Positions 52,817 through 62,957 are shown, counted from the stretch's first letter. The stretch: 64,000 nt of DNA from Agapetus fuscipes (GCA_951799405.1 OX637337.1:17048347-17112346), one strand, 5' to 3'. Program-made: numbers and translations. Notes: generated by a model from the sequence alone, not told the origin.

Positions 52817-53136
52817 GTCCGGTCGATAGTTCAGTTAGTAGAATGCTTGCATTCTATGCCGAGAGCTGGGTTCAATTTGCACCAAGGGTGTCAGAAATAT
52901 TTTCCCTTTCAGCGATCATTTGAAACCTAAATTAAAATACCGGCAAGGTTTGCTCAACCGTCACAAGAAATGAGAACCAGCTTCCACGGGAGCCGAGATA
53001 CCCTCACTTCAACTGAAGTGGTTAACGTAAGGCCGGTCCACTTTCCTGTAAAATAAATAGGTTTCATACGTCATATACTTACCCTTCGAAGACAGTAAAG
53101 AGGTTACGCTATATGGGCAGCTTAGTTGCGTTGCAT
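52817..53136 (+). mobile_element. SINE A, full length, diverged
   Basis: GTCCGGTCGATAGTTCAG, CCGGCAAGGTTTGCTCAACC, CACTTCAACTGAAGTGGTTA, and GCAGCTTAGTTGCGTTGC. Confidence 0.9.
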
Positions 53137-53388
53137 TCAATAATACTAAAAATAAAATAATGATAATTTTGCTTGACAAGCTATCATTTCACATTTGGTG
53201 GTTTTTAAACGTCATTAGGGCCTTCCATCTGTCACGTCAAGCGAGACTTACATCATTAATACATAATACAGGTCCCATCCTTGATTACTACCTTTCCCTG
53301 CAAAATTGTCACCTTCATTCATGACAAATATGGTCACCCTAGCTGTTTTAATGAATTGACACCTTTTGATACTAATAGTGACTGACCG

Positions 53389-53590
53389 GTCCGTTATCTA
53401 GTTGCTATCGCTTCGTACTCGTAATCGGAAGGTCGTGAGTTCCATTCCCAGCGGAGAACAACAAAATACCATTTCATTTTAAAACTTTCTCTTCGCTGAC
53501 AAGAAAATAGCATTTGCCTTTACCACAGTCTGGACAACAGAGGTCCATCCAGCCTTACAGCAACCGGGGCTTGTATGTATTTCATTTGAC
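53389..53590 (+). mobile_element. SINE C, 5' part
   Basis: GACCGGTCCGTTATCTAGTT, CGTACTCGTAATCGGAAGG, B box GAGTTCCATTCCC, AACTTTCTCTTCGCTG, and CCATCCAGCCTTACAGCAAC. Confidence 0.82.
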
Positions 53591-53709
53591 TAAGCCAATT
53601 CTCCATAAAGACCCAGTACCTAACACTGAATGGACCTTCAACTACAAAAGAAAAGTAAAGACAAATAAATTTGCAACCCAGCGAAGAGCATAATTGAAAA
53701 TATATATAT

Positions 53710-53797
53710 TGTTATGTAAATATAAATATTGAAATAAGTATGGGTAGTTATAGTGTTATGTAAATATAAATATTGAAATAAGTATGGATAGTTATAG
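53710..53797. repeat. 44-bp tandem duplication in the LTR 5' end
   Basis: Two units at 53710 and 53754 differ by one base (GGGTAG against GGATAG). Confidence 0.9.
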
Positions 53798-54173
53798 TTA
53801 TAAGAATTCTCTAGGCTAAGTAGGTATTTGTTATAATTATAGGAATACTGTATTACATTTGTAGGTAGGATTTTGGTTGTGTCTAGGTAGTACGTGAATC
53901 ATCGAGAAGTAATAATTGCTCGAACCGTCTAGCGACTTTAGGTCTAGATCATACTACTCTAAAGAGTATAAAGGGTGGGAATGGCCTGCAGAGCGCCAGT
54001 ATCATAGAGACTTACAAACACATCGAAGTCATCTGATCAGTGAACCAAAACCAAGTGGAATAATCGAGAAAGTAGTGTGAAAAATAAATTTTGTAACTGT
54101 GTAAAATAAATAACTATTGAAGAAGACCTGTGTATTTTTAATTTGAAGACAATTGAACCCTAATTTCGTAACA
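53710..54173. mobile_element. Solo LTR of an LTR retrotransposon, 464 bp
   Basis: Starts TGTTATGTAAATA and ends ATTTCGTAACA, the TG..CA form with a TGTTA/TAACA inverted end. It is flanked by ATAT on both sides in an (AT)n run. A TATA-like AGAGTATAAAGGG lies near 53960 and an AATAAA near 54085, so U3 and R are recognisable. No internal genes are present. It is probably a Ty3/gypsy-type LTR formed by recombination between two LTRs. Confidence 0.8.
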
Positions 54174-54424
54174 ATATATATATCTTCGCGGGAAATCCAA
54201 CCTATGATCTTTCGATTACGAGTTCGAAGCGTTCACCACTAGACTGCGGACCAGTCAAAGATTAATAGGTTAAATGTGTTTGAAAAAGAAGAGGAAGTAG
54301 GCCCAGAGTGTTGATGGGTAGATCGCGTGACTCTTAAAAGTAAGGGTGGCCAATACCACAAAGTTTAATTGGTAAAATCTTTCAAATTACAAAGCCCTAC
54401 AATCGAGTCAGAACGCTTTAGGCA

Positions 54425-54510
54425 TGATGTTCTAAATTTGTATTTTTCTCGGCGAGCAAACGTCACACGTCTGTGTGATTTGCGTACTTAGCAACCAATA
54501 TTCAAATAAA
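54425..54510 (-). repeat. Family F short repeat, reversed
   Basis: TTTTTCTCGGCGAGCAAACG, TCACACGTCTG and TACTTAGCAACCAATATTC. Confidence 0.55.
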
Positions 54511-54635
54511 TCATTCCTTGAGGTATGGGTTGGTATAAGGCTAACCACCCATAATGTATAAAATCGTTAACTTTGCCAATGTCACCCCTGTTTCAGGGAG
54601 GGTTGGCAAGAGTTGTGGTGTTTATGTATGTAAAG
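54510..54635 (+). mobile_element. Family B element, 5' half, cut by a LINE
   Basis: CCTTGAGGTATGGGTTGGTA, ACCCCTGTTTCAGGGAGGG and TTGGCAAGAGTTGTGG. A matching 3' half lies at 55640-55722 beyond the LINE, so they may be one split element. Confidence 0.72.
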
Positions 54636-55250
54636 CATGAGCAGAGACAAATGCCTAGCACAACAAGGCTACCGTTGGAAGCTAAAAGGTCACTCGTCAA
54701 CGCTTTTGTAGTATCTAAAGTGGACTATTGCAATGGCATATATGCAGCCCAACCACAGTGTGAATTAAGTCGGTTGCAGTCAGTAATGAATGCAGGCGGG
54801 CGGCTTATATTCAACCAAACCAAACACTGTCACATAACTCCGCTTTTAGAGCGACTCCACTGGCTGAGGTTTCCTCAACGCGTCAAATTTAAACTTGGCC
54901 TTATCACATACAAAGCTCTTCATAATGCAGCTCCTTTCTACATCCAAGAGCTGATTGTCTCAAAAGTCCTGGGCTCAAGGGAGCAAACACTAAGATCAGC
55001 AGAGAACGGAGCGGAAATCCTGCTAAATGAACCTAGAAGAAAAATTGCCACTGTTTTCGGAGACCGTGCTTTTGCAGTGGCCGGCCCTGCGACCTGGAAT
55101 CAACTACCACCAGAAATCCGGCGGTCTAAGACGATTGAGGACCTAAAGAGGAGGATGAAGACATTTTTTTTTCGCCCAGTAAAATACTAAGCGCCCTTGG
55201 AGTGACATTGAGTTACGAAACGGCGCTGATAAAGAAATCATCATCATCAT
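54633..55250 (+). pseudogene. LINE C-terminal coding remnant, lineage 3, (ATC)n tail
   Basis: About 185 LINE codons are open up to a stop at 55190 (the upstream ATG at 54573 lies in family B and is accidental). Blocks: AKRSLVNAFVVSKVDYCNGI, LSRLQSVMNAGGRLIF, HITPLLERLHWLRFPQRVKF, LITYKALHNAAPFYI, FGDRAFAVAGPATWNQLPPE and TIEDLKRRMKTFFF. This is the conserved segment after the reverse transcriptase of CR1/L2-type LINEs. The polymerase is lost through 5' truncation. The 3' end GGAGTGACATTGAG, GAAACGGCGCTGATA leads to ATCATCATCATC. It is the best preserved LINE frame in the window. Confidence 0.9.
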
Positions 55251-55254
55251 CTTT

Positions 55255-55390
55255 ATAAGAGGATGGCAACCAGCAGAGGCAAATGGTTGGAACAACAAGG
55301 CATGCCTTTACAAGAAGATGACGATCAACAGCGACAAACGATTAGAACAACAAGGCACTGCCTTTACAAGCTGATGATGATGAATACTAT
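55255..55390 (+). repeat. Two roughly 60-bp tandem units, same as 27500-27720
   Basis: GAACAACAAGGCATGCC with TTTACAAGAAGATGACGATC, then GAACAACAAGGCACTGCC with TTTACAAGCTGATGATGATG. Confidence 0.6.
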
Positions 55391-55639
55391 ATTATACTAT
55401 AGCGTGCTGTGCCCGTTTACGTTCGGTTAACATCGCGGGTTGTCGTAATTAAGGGCAAATTACAAGGTTGTTCTTTTAACACCGGCTCTCGACCAAAGAA
55501 CCGACCGCTAAAAGGACATGAACCACATTACATGACCGCTTGCATATTCAAATCGACTTATTCATAATATGAACATAGAGTAGTATCTAGTGCGCCTTGA
55601 GAAAAAAAAGACCGAAAGAACAATAACAAGCATCTAACA

Positions 55640-55722
55640 CGTGACTGCCTGTGGACGTGCAATGTGCATTGAGTACAAGCCTCAAATGTCAACATATATT
55701 TGGAACTAAGATTATAGAATAT
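55640..55722 (+). mobile_element. Family B element, 3' part
   Basis: GACTGCCTGTGGACGTGCAA, CTCAAATGTCAACATATATT, tail GGAACTAAGATTATAGAAT. Confidence 0.6.
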
Positions 55723-55724
55723 CT

Positions 55725-56195
55725 GTCTCTGGTTTTGCAAGGTTGGTGAATAGCATTCCAATTCACAAATTTATCAAAAAAAAAATATGTTTACCAGAAC
55801 GCAGATTAAAGATCTAATGCATCAGTGCGTCGCGAACAATTCCCACTGAATAGTTACCTCTGGTTTCCATTATACGCTCCTTTGTGGTCAGAGCACTACC
55901 GGGCTTGCGTTGTATGGAGCTGTCAGGTTAGCGAATGATTTACGCGGCTTTCAAAGCCATGCCGAGGTGTTTAACGCTTTGATCTAAGTTGCACAGGTAT
56001 CTATAAACATATTTTTATTATATTTTTTAGTGTTGATCTGTTAACACAGTGAAAGCAAAGTAAAGAAAAAACGTAGAGAAAATCGTTCTTCTCTTTTGCA
56101 CGGTCAGTAAAATCCGTATTTATCAATCTATAAAGTGTGTAACGACCGTTATCATAATTTAAACGTTATATAATTTAAAATCTTTAATTTCAAAC
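55725..56195. other. No gene recognised
   Basis: Contains the AGTGTTGATCTGTTAACACA phrase at about 56028, shared with the insertion at 5082. Confidence 0.4.
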
Positions 56196-56202
56196 AGTGT
56201 CA

Positions 56203-56275
56203 TAAAATAGGTTCAATTCGCCACATGCGACCCCGCGCAAGAAGTTACGCTATATGTGTAGCTTAGTTAGTTAGT
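56203..56275 (+). repeat. SINE A 3' end fragment
   Basis: AATAGGTTCAATTCGCCACA, GAAGTTACGCTATATGTG and TAGCTTAGTTAGTTAG. Confidence 0.72.
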
Positions 56276-56402
56276 TGAGTGTCACAAATGAAGAAAAACC
56301 CGGTTTATCTTTGAAAAAATAATACCCAATGAATTTTCACGATGTTAATAAAAAAAATAATAAAAAAAATCTTTATTCAAAATGCTACTATGTTATCTTT
56401 AT

Positions 56403-56572
56403 TTTGTCTCCTGACAAAGAACTGTACAAATTGGTCCACTTTTCCAATGTCACCCCTGAAAAAGTTGCAGGATTTTTGTTTAGGTATGCATAAACTTAGC
56501 TACACGTGTCTGTTTGTGGACGTACATTAAATATCAATCCTAAAGATGATCTTTGCAACTTGGATAATAGAT
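56403..56572 (+). mobile_element. Family B element, internally deleted
   Basis: ATTGGTCCACTTTTCCAATG, AAAGTTGCAGGATTTTTG, ACACGTGTCTGTTTGTGG, tail AACTTGGATAATAGATAGA. Confidence 0.7.
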
Positions 56573-56747
56573 AGACAGAGTTTAATTTTACTTTAAAACT
56601 CAAATCGTTTTCGAGTGATGCGGTTACCAACAAACGACATTTCATTTTTATTACAATGATTAATATTCTTCTTACAGCATGGGCGTCGCAAACTGTCAGG
56701 CGCTCCCGACCTTGTTTATCACTGGTAGCTCTCGCATTGTCGTAAGC

Positions 56748-56835
56748 ATTATTCGCGAACAATGGTCGAGCCGTTAGCGTGTTTGCTTTCGCACCTACCG
56801 CACACGGGTTCGAGACCACACCCAGCCAATACATT
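56748..56835 (+). mobile_element. tRNA-like SINE head
   Basis: A box ATGGTCGAGCCGTTAGCG, B box CGGGTTCGAGACC, then CAGCCAATACATT, an ending shared with 19190-19262. Confidence 0.55.
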
Positions 56836-57035
56836 CAGTTCAAAAGGTCATATCGAATAATAAATATTTTAATGTTATTCATATTTAATATCTCAGCTCA
56901 AAGATCGTGTTCGAATGAATAATGACGTGATCATTTAATTTTACGCCAAAATGAAACGACAAAATTAAGTACAAAAAGTTTTGTTTGTACTAGATAATGT
57001 TCTTACAAAAAAAAACGTTTTACATAATCCCCTCT

Positions 57036-57232
57036 AAATCTAAATCTAAGCTGCAAAGATATATATCATTAAAGATTCATGTTAAACGCATTCCCACAAG
57101 CAGACATGTATAATTTCGCGCTAACACATGCCGCATGTGGACCTACAATGTAAAAACCCAATCTCAAATGAACATAAGCCCTGCAACTCTTGCCGACCTT
57201 CCCTGAAACAGGGGTGACATTAGCAAAGTGAA
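57036..57232 (-). mobile_element. Family B element
   Basis: The CTCTAAATCTAAATCTAAGC tail has two repeat units; CACATGCCGCATGTGG and CCTGAAACAGGGGTGACATT follow. The last roughly 40 bp of the 5' end is missing. Confidence 0.85.
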
Positions 57233-57260
57233 CTCTCCGTCGTCAATTTTCGTTTTCAAA

Positions 57261-57326
57261 CTGTACCCCAAGTATAAAACAAAATCCACTTAAACATTAA
57301 TCCCCTCGATCGCGTAAATCAATAAA
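57261..57326. mobile_element. Half copy of the palindromic MITE
   Basis: CTGTACCCCAAGTATAAAAC and CCCCTCGATCGCGTAAATC only. Confidence 0.6.
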
Positions 57327-57398
57327 AAAAAACCTATCCTGCTCTGACTTCACACAGATTTCACATAATTATGTAGGTATAGGCATTACACACTAGAC

Positions 57399-57542
57399 CA
57401 GTGGTTCCCAATCTTGGGGCGATACCCCCCCCCCCACCCCTCCCCCTCCTCCTCGACGACTTTCATTTAGGCATAAGGGAGAGATGGGCTTATCTCTTTA
57501 CTCATAAAGGGGCGATGGGCGAAAACGGGTGGTCAAACACTG
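57399..57542. mobile_element. 144-bp non-autonomous hAT element
   Basis: Begins CAGTGGTTCCCAATCTTGGG, a classic hAT-type end, and ends GGTGGTCAAACACTG. Flanking octamers CACTAGAC (57391-57398) and CACTAGAT (57543-57550) match at 7 of 8 positions. A 12-C run lies near the left end. Confidence 0.82.
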
Positions 57543-57714
57543 CACTAGATGCATTCTGCCCGGTTTGTGTGTATATTTTCTATCCGGTGCCGGATCAGAA
57601 GTCAGTAGTGTAGATGTATGAAAGCTTTCATACAATGTGTCCGGTAATCCATAGACAAACCGAGGAAATGCGTGGTGTCTGAAAAATCCTTTATAGTCAC
57701 AATATTTTTAACGC

Positions 57715-57955
57715 CTTCTATAATCTAAGTTGCAAACATATATAACATTTATGATTCATATTAAATGCATGCCCATAAGCAGACACGCATAAGTTCGCGC
57801 TTACACAGGCCGCATGTGGACTAACAACATAAAAATGCCAATCTCAAATTGATATAAGCAAAAGATTTTTGCAAACTCTCGCCGACCTTCCGACATTAGC
57901 AAAGTGAACCATTTTTTACAGTATGGGTGGTCAGCCTCATACCAACCTATAAATG
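57715..57955 (-). mobile_element. Family B element, nearly full length
   Basis: CTATAATCTAAGTTGCAAAC, AAGCAGACACGCATAAGTTC, TATGGGTGGTCAGCCTCATA and CCAACCTATAA. A small deletion removes the CTGAAACAGGGG block. Confidence 0.85.
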
Positions 57956-58520
57956 TTGTAAAAAATCATAACAAGGAAGACTTCGATTTAAGTAAAAGAT
58001 TTTTTTCACTACGTAAATAAAGAGCCAGTAGCAAATCCAAGTAGGTAAGTATGCCAGTGCTATAAATTGAATATTCCACTTACTACTTGCTTACTCTCTC
58101 ACACTGTGGAGTGTTCTCACGCGACAAGTAGCAGCCTGACCACCCACGGCGTCAGATAATTAATGACCTACACAGAACATGGCAAAAAATCTATTCAACT
58201 ACTTCACAAAGACTACGCGAACACACGAAAAATTAAACCATCAACACTGAAAAACACGTCTTAGGAGTTCCCAATTTTCTATTCAAAATGAAAATAAACT
58301 CTTTGTAAAATCTGTAAGATTTGTTGCCTTAATATTAAACATCGGGTAAATTCTCCACATTCACATAATTAGAGAAAATATATGAACTAAATCACTCGCT
58401 AGGGGTCCTGTTAAATCTTCCCTACACTAATTCTATTTACACGATGTTCTAGAGCTACTAAACTAGAGATACTCTAGTAATCCGTTATATTTTGTTGATA
58501 TTGAGCTATTTTCATTCTTT
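57955..58520. other. No gene recognised
   Basis: Mixed AT-rich sequence without a known repeat. Confidence 0.35.
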
Positions 58521-58524
58521 TTAT

Positions 58525-58765
58525 CCCATGACTTAACGGGTCGGTAGGAGGCTTACCAACCATACTGTAAAAATTGGTTAACTATGCCAATGTCACCCCT
58601 GTGTCAGGGAAGGTCGGCAAAAATTGTAGGGCTTATGTTCATTTGAGGTTTGGATTTTATTTGTAAGTACACAATCAGCATTTGTAAGCGCAAACTACAC
58701 ATGTTTGTTTGTGCGCATGCATTTGAGAACTTTAAATGAATATATCCTTGCACTTTAGGTTAAGA
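58525..58765 (+). mobile_element. Family B element
   Basis: CCATGACTTAACGGGTCGG, CCCTGTGTCAGGGAAGGTCG, GCATTTGTAAGCGCAAAC and tail AGGTTAAGACTTTAGAGATT. Confidence 0.78.
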
Positions 58766-58779
58766 CTTTAGAGATTAGA

Positions 58780-58935
58780 TTCAAGGAAGGGCGGCAAGGG
58801 TTTATGCCTATTTGTGATGCGAGTTTTAACTTTATAAATACACATGCAGCATATGTAAACGCAAACGTCAAACTGTCTGCTTGTGGGCGTGAATCCAATA
58901 TGAACAGCATCTTATAATAAAATTATAGATTCGTA
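58780..58935 (+). mobile_element. Family B element, 3' two-thirds
   Basis: Begins GGAAGGGCGGCAAGGGTTTA, then ATGCAGCATATGTAAACGC and GTCTGCTTGTGGGCGTG. It follows the previous copy directly, in tandem. Confidence 0.68.
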
Positions 58936-59259
58936 ATAAAATTTGGAAAAAAAATCATACAGTCTATTCAGAAAACCTCCAGTCATCTGTTGATTAATGC
59001 CTTGTTTCTGCAAACTCGACAACCATCATCTTGGTATTCCAACAGCCTAGCAATCAGAAATGTATATCCACAGGCAGTCAGTAGCCAAAATGGCAACCAG
59101 CTAATTAAAAATTAGGAATTTACGGCAAAAAACCTGACACATATATTAAATGCCTGTCATTAGTCCATGCCAGAAGGTCTCAAATTACACATAGAAGGAA
59201 TGCCAGATATTTATGTTTTTATGGCTTTATTTTCTACTTACAATTCCATATTCCATTAA

Positions 59260-59460
59260 TAATCTAAGTTGCAAAGATATATAAATATTTCAAATTCACA
59301 TTACTATATGCATTTCCACAAGCTGACACGTAAAAGTTTGCGTTTACACATGCTGCATGTGTAGGTAGTTACAAAATATGGACCCAAATTTCAAATGAAT
59401 AGAAACCCTGTAACCCTTGATAACCTGTCCTGAAACAATATAGTGACATTAGCAAAAGTA
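59260..59460 (-). mobile_element. Family B element
   Basis: TAATCTAAGTTGCAAAGATA, TTTACACATGCTGCATGTG and ACAATATAGTGACATTAGC. Confidence 0.78.
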
Positions 59461-59473
59461 AAAAAAAAAAGAT

Positions 59474-59772
59474 GCGTTCGATAGCTCAGTGGGTAGACTG
59501 CTTGCATTTTATGCCAATAAGATTCCCACCAAGAGTGTAAGAAATGATTCTACGTTAGCGTGTTTCTTTCAAACCTGAAATAAAAATACCGGCAAGGCAT
59601 AAGTACTCAGCCTCCACAAGAAATGAGAACCAGCCCGAGATCTGAGTAAACCCCACTTCAAGGGAAGTGGTTGGTATGGGGCCAAGCCTGTAAAAATAAA
59701 TACCACACGCCACATGACACTCCTTTGGAGACAACGCGGTAAGAAGTTGCACTACATGTGCAGCTTAATTCG
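59474..59772 (+). mobile_element. SINE A, near full length, B box lost
   Basis: GCGTTCGATAGCTCAGTGGG, then a deletion over the B box, ACCGGCAAGGCATAAGTACT, and GCACTACATGTGCAGCTTA. Confidence 0.8.
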
Positions 59773-59863
59773 CTGTCACTTGTCATTTTCCTACTTGTTT
59801 TTTGCGTAAGCTTACGTTCTCTATAGGATTGTACCGAATTCGTTATAAACGATTCTGAATATT

Positions 59864-60028
59864 CTGTACCCCAAGTATAAAACAATCACATAAACTCCCC
59901 ACAATCGCGTAAATCGGAAATGTATGAAAGATACGACAGCCCTCTTAGTGGGTGATTTATTCTTCATACATATTTTCGATTTACGCGATCGCGGGGAGTT
60001 AACGCAATGTTTTCTACTCAGGGCACTG
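59864..60028. mobile_element. Palindromic MITE, full copy
   Basis: The left arm CTGTACCCCAAGTATAAAAC .. ATCGCGTAAATCGGAAATG is mirrored by the right arm CATATTTTCGATTTACGCGAT .. TTTTCTACTCAGGGCACTG. Arms are about 65 bp around a spacer of about 35 bp. Confidence 0.78.
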
Positions 60029-60051
60029 GTATAAAGGCAGCTAATAGCCGC

Positions 60052-60178
60052 TTGTTACGTTGAAAGGTATTGTGTGAATTAAAGGCGAGCTGCCACCGCG
60101 CTGCCGGGAACCGAACCCTAGCCTCCCGCTTGAAAGGCGACCGGTTCGTTAACACCTATTGTGCCACCGGGCTGACAA
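60052..60178 (-). mobile_element. tRNA-like SINE head (loop CTTTCAA)
   Basis: Minus strand: AGCCCGGTGGCACAATAGGT (A box), CGCCTTTCAAGCG (anticodon-like TTC, Glu) and AGGGTTCGGTTCCCGG (B box). The acceptor strands do not pair, so it is a retroposon head and not a tRNA gene. Confidence 0.55.
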
Positions 60179-60179
60179 C

Positions 60180-61010
60180 GACGCGCATACAAAGCTAAAT
60201 TATAACTCAAAGCGAATAACTTGATGTTTGATTAAACAGGGTTGCCAAAAAGAAGCTACGCTAAAAGTGGGGAAAAATATATCTCAAAAAAACTTCAAAA
60301 TACGTAACAAATATCCCCCATTCTAAGGCTATTTCAGTAATTTGGTCCATCCATTTTTTTCTTCAGGTCTTCCTCTTCCACGACATCCATTATTGCAACA
60401 TACACTTTATTTGTCACTTACCTACTTGCTTCAATGATATCTATTCATCTCAAAAATGTTTTGATTAGCAGCTGTCTAAAAAACTAAGGTAACTTTGCGA
60501 TGTTTATTTGATCTTAGTTAAAATTTTAATAGATAATTTCATAATTGTTTCACATACTTCAGATTCAGGGATAAGTGAAACAACCCGGCGGTCAACGTAT
60601 GTTTGATGATTTTACTAGTACTTAGGTAAAATGTAAGTCTGGAGAGCTGAAACACATGTCATATAATAGTGATGAAAGATAAAATAACTTGACAATATCT
60701 CCATTAACAATGATATAAAAACAAAATACGTTTCACTTACCCCACTTGACCCAACATACAAAAAGATATGGAAGGTGTTTTAAGGCTTTCATGGCCGGCT
60801 TCAGATGAACAAGCCCAGATACAAGCCCGGAAGGATGGAGACATCATCATCATCAACATCAGATATGGAAGGATTTGTGTCACATAAATAGTACACAAGC
60901 GTCCAATCGACAACAGACAAACAAAAAAATCTACGTTTTTTGGAATGATTAATATTATCTATGAGTTAAAAAAAACATTGAATAATTCATGGATTCAAAT
61001 CGGGACGGAT
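60180..61010. other. No gene recognised
   Basis: Only a short ATCATCATCATCAACATC run near 60845 stands out; it could be a LINE lineage 3 tail but lacks the GAAACGGCGCT block. Confidence 0.35.
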
Positions 61011-61014
61011 TTTC

Positions 61015-61095
61015 CAAATTTAAAATTTCTCGTAATGTTAGCGTCACACGTTTTAGTAGGAAGTAGAATCCTTGGCAACCAATAGCAAAGAAGCC
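61015..61095 (-). repeat. Family F short repeat, reversed, diverged
   Basis: AAATTTCTCGTAATGTTAGC, GTCACACG and TTGGCAACCAATAGCAAAG. Confidence 0.45.
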
Positions 61096-61430
61096 TTCCC
61101 TAGCAACTCAATCGTGTGGCGCATAGCTTTTTTGTATCGAAAATGTGTTGATCCTATTTGAACGGCACTTTACCCACCTCCACCCACTAAGTTCATACAA
61201 CTCATGCGGAGTCGCTTCACTTGGTGATACTTCACTTGCAATGTTTTTTTGGCGGCGGAAGGCCTTCCCGTTGAAGTTAATCAGCTAAAGTTACTCTACT
61301 CAAGAAAGGAAAAAGAGAATCCTCAAATCAGGGGCTAACGCATGACTCTAAGAAGTCCCACCCTATAGGTACCCACAATGATTCCATTTTCTTATAATCT
61401 ATTTTTTTTGTCTTCTCAAATCGCTGCCTT

Positions 61431-61666
61431 AGTTCTTGTTTACCGTATACGCCATTGAGAAAATTTTACATGAGCGATGTTTGCATGTGTACTGGACCAA
61501 TGTGTCTTATAAAAACAAGAAATTTATTTAAAAATATTTAAAAGAACTCTCACATTATCGAGTTTTACGGTTTTTCTTAGCTCAGATTGTGTATAATTTT
61601 ATTCATAAGACAACTGCATGAAAAAGTCATATTTGACCAGATTGGCGTATCCGGTAAACAAGAACT
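61431..61666. mobile_element. Candidate MITE with 24-bp inverted ends
   Basis: AGTTCTTGTTTACCGTATAC at the left; the right end (61643-61666) complements it with one mismatch (GTATCCGGTAAACAAGAACT). No target duplication is clear. Confidence 0.55.
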
Positions 61667-61939
61667 GGGGGAGCGAAATGGCAACCCTGTTTTTCGTAAA
61701 CCCAATTGGTAGGTGGAAGAAATCACGAACGCTGTTGAAGTCAAATTCGACACTGGTAATTCCGCCTTTGTTACCGTCGCCTTCACAAGAAACCGGACAC
61801 CTCTTAAACTGGCAAGATTAATAACATTTCAACATCCCTCTGACAAGACTGACTGACGTGTATCTGAGATTTTTTCTTTGTCAAATCAAATGTTTGAATA
61901 AGAAATGAATCTGAACGGTATGAGTTCAACGCATGTGCA

Positions 61940-62242
61940 CTGCATAGTGGCAACAAAATTCTTACACGGAAAATCGAGAGTTCGATTCCCGGCGTAGCAC
62001 AAAAAAATACCAAATAATATTTAAAATTTGCTCTTAGCTAGGTTGAAAAATTCATCTGCATTTGCCAAAGACCGGTCACTAAATTGTCCAGCCAGCCTTA
62101 CAGCAAATAGATCTTAGTACTAGTGAATTATCTAGGTACTAGTGAATTGGTGATATGAACAATATAGGAAAGACCAAGCTTGCAGAGCTCTGGAGGCGTG
62201 ATTCACATAAAACAGCGCTAACTTAAAATACCATCACAATAC
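61940..62242 (+). mobile_element. SINE C, nearly full length
   Basis: B box GAGTTCGATTCCCGGC, TTGCTCTTAGCTAGGTTG, ACCGGTCACTAAATTGTCCA, GGCGTGATTCACATAAAAC, AGCGCTAAC and ATACCATCACAAT. A 15-bp ACTAGTGAATT duplication lies in the middle (62117-62148). Confidence 0.82.
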
Positions 62243-62261
62243 CAAAGTATTTCATGTTATC

Positions 62262-62512
62262 GTTCCTTGACTTGTAGGATGGTATGAGGCTGTCCACCTA
62301 TACTGTAAACATTGGTCCTCTTATGTCAATGTCACCCTTGTTTCAGGTAAGGTCGGCAGAGTCGCAGGGCTTATATTCATTTGACGCTTGCGATTTTATT
62401 TTGTGAGTACACATGCAGCGAGGAAGCGCGAAATGACATGTGTTGCTTGTAAGCGTGTATTAAATATGAATCTCGAATCCCTGCATCCCTGCAACTTAAA
62501 ATTATAGATAGC
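62262..62512 (+). mobile_element. Family B element, full length
   Basis: CCTTGACTTGTAGGATGGTA, ACCCTTGTTTCAGGTAAGGT, TGTTGCTTGTAAGCGTGTAT, tail CAACTTAAAATTATAGATAG. Confidence 0.83.
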
Positions 62513-62519
62513 TCCGGAA

Positions 62520-62580
62520 ACATCACTGCAGGGGCTCTCGCCACCTTTAGCGGAATAGCGACAGAGTAACAGTTACAAAG
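62520..62580 (+). mobile_element. LINE 3' stub, lineage 2
   Basis: CTGCAGGGGCTCTCGCCACC, TTTAGCGGAATAGCGACAG and AGTAACAGTTACA, the last roughly 55 bp of the LINE, directly after the family B tail. Confidence 0.75.
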
Positions 62581-62957
62581 AAAGCTAACAAAGAAAAAAA
62601 ACGATAGTCCATATAAATATTTACAGTTTTGGGTTGAAATGCGCTAAGTGACACATTTGTACGTAAATTAAGTTTTTTTTTTTTAAATAAAAACAGGTGC
62701 AGGCGAATACACAAAGATGGCTGCCCCACAAATCATCCACGCGACAACTTTATGATCTGGGATGTTACCAAAACACGTCAACCTTAATAAATACTTGGGA
62801 TATTATACCATAATAACGTCTTCCTTTAGAAATTTCGCCTTTTATAAGTATCAAAATACACACCTGATATCCATTTTTATAGCGATTCTCAAAAATGTGT
62901 CATAAAAGGGTGAGCATTCTTAAGAAGCGTAAAATGATAATAATATCATAAATAAAA

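Larger units (their letters stand above)
53593..54258 (-). mobile_element. SINE C, reversed, split by a solo LTR
   Basis: The first part (53593-53709) holds CCAATTCTCCATAAAGACCC, TGAATGGACCTTC and CAACCCAGCGAAGAGCATAA. It resumes after the LTR with CGCGGGAAATCCAACC and reversed head CACCACTAGACTGCGGACC. Confidence 0.83.

Noticed and set aside
54573..55190. Host gene of 205 codons starting at the first ATG
   Set aside because: The first 20 or so codons are family B sequence; the remainder is a truncated LINE.
60780..60870. LINE lineage 3 tail at the ATCATCATC run
   Set aside because: The GGAGTGACA and GAAACGGCGCT blocks that precede this tail in true copies are absent.
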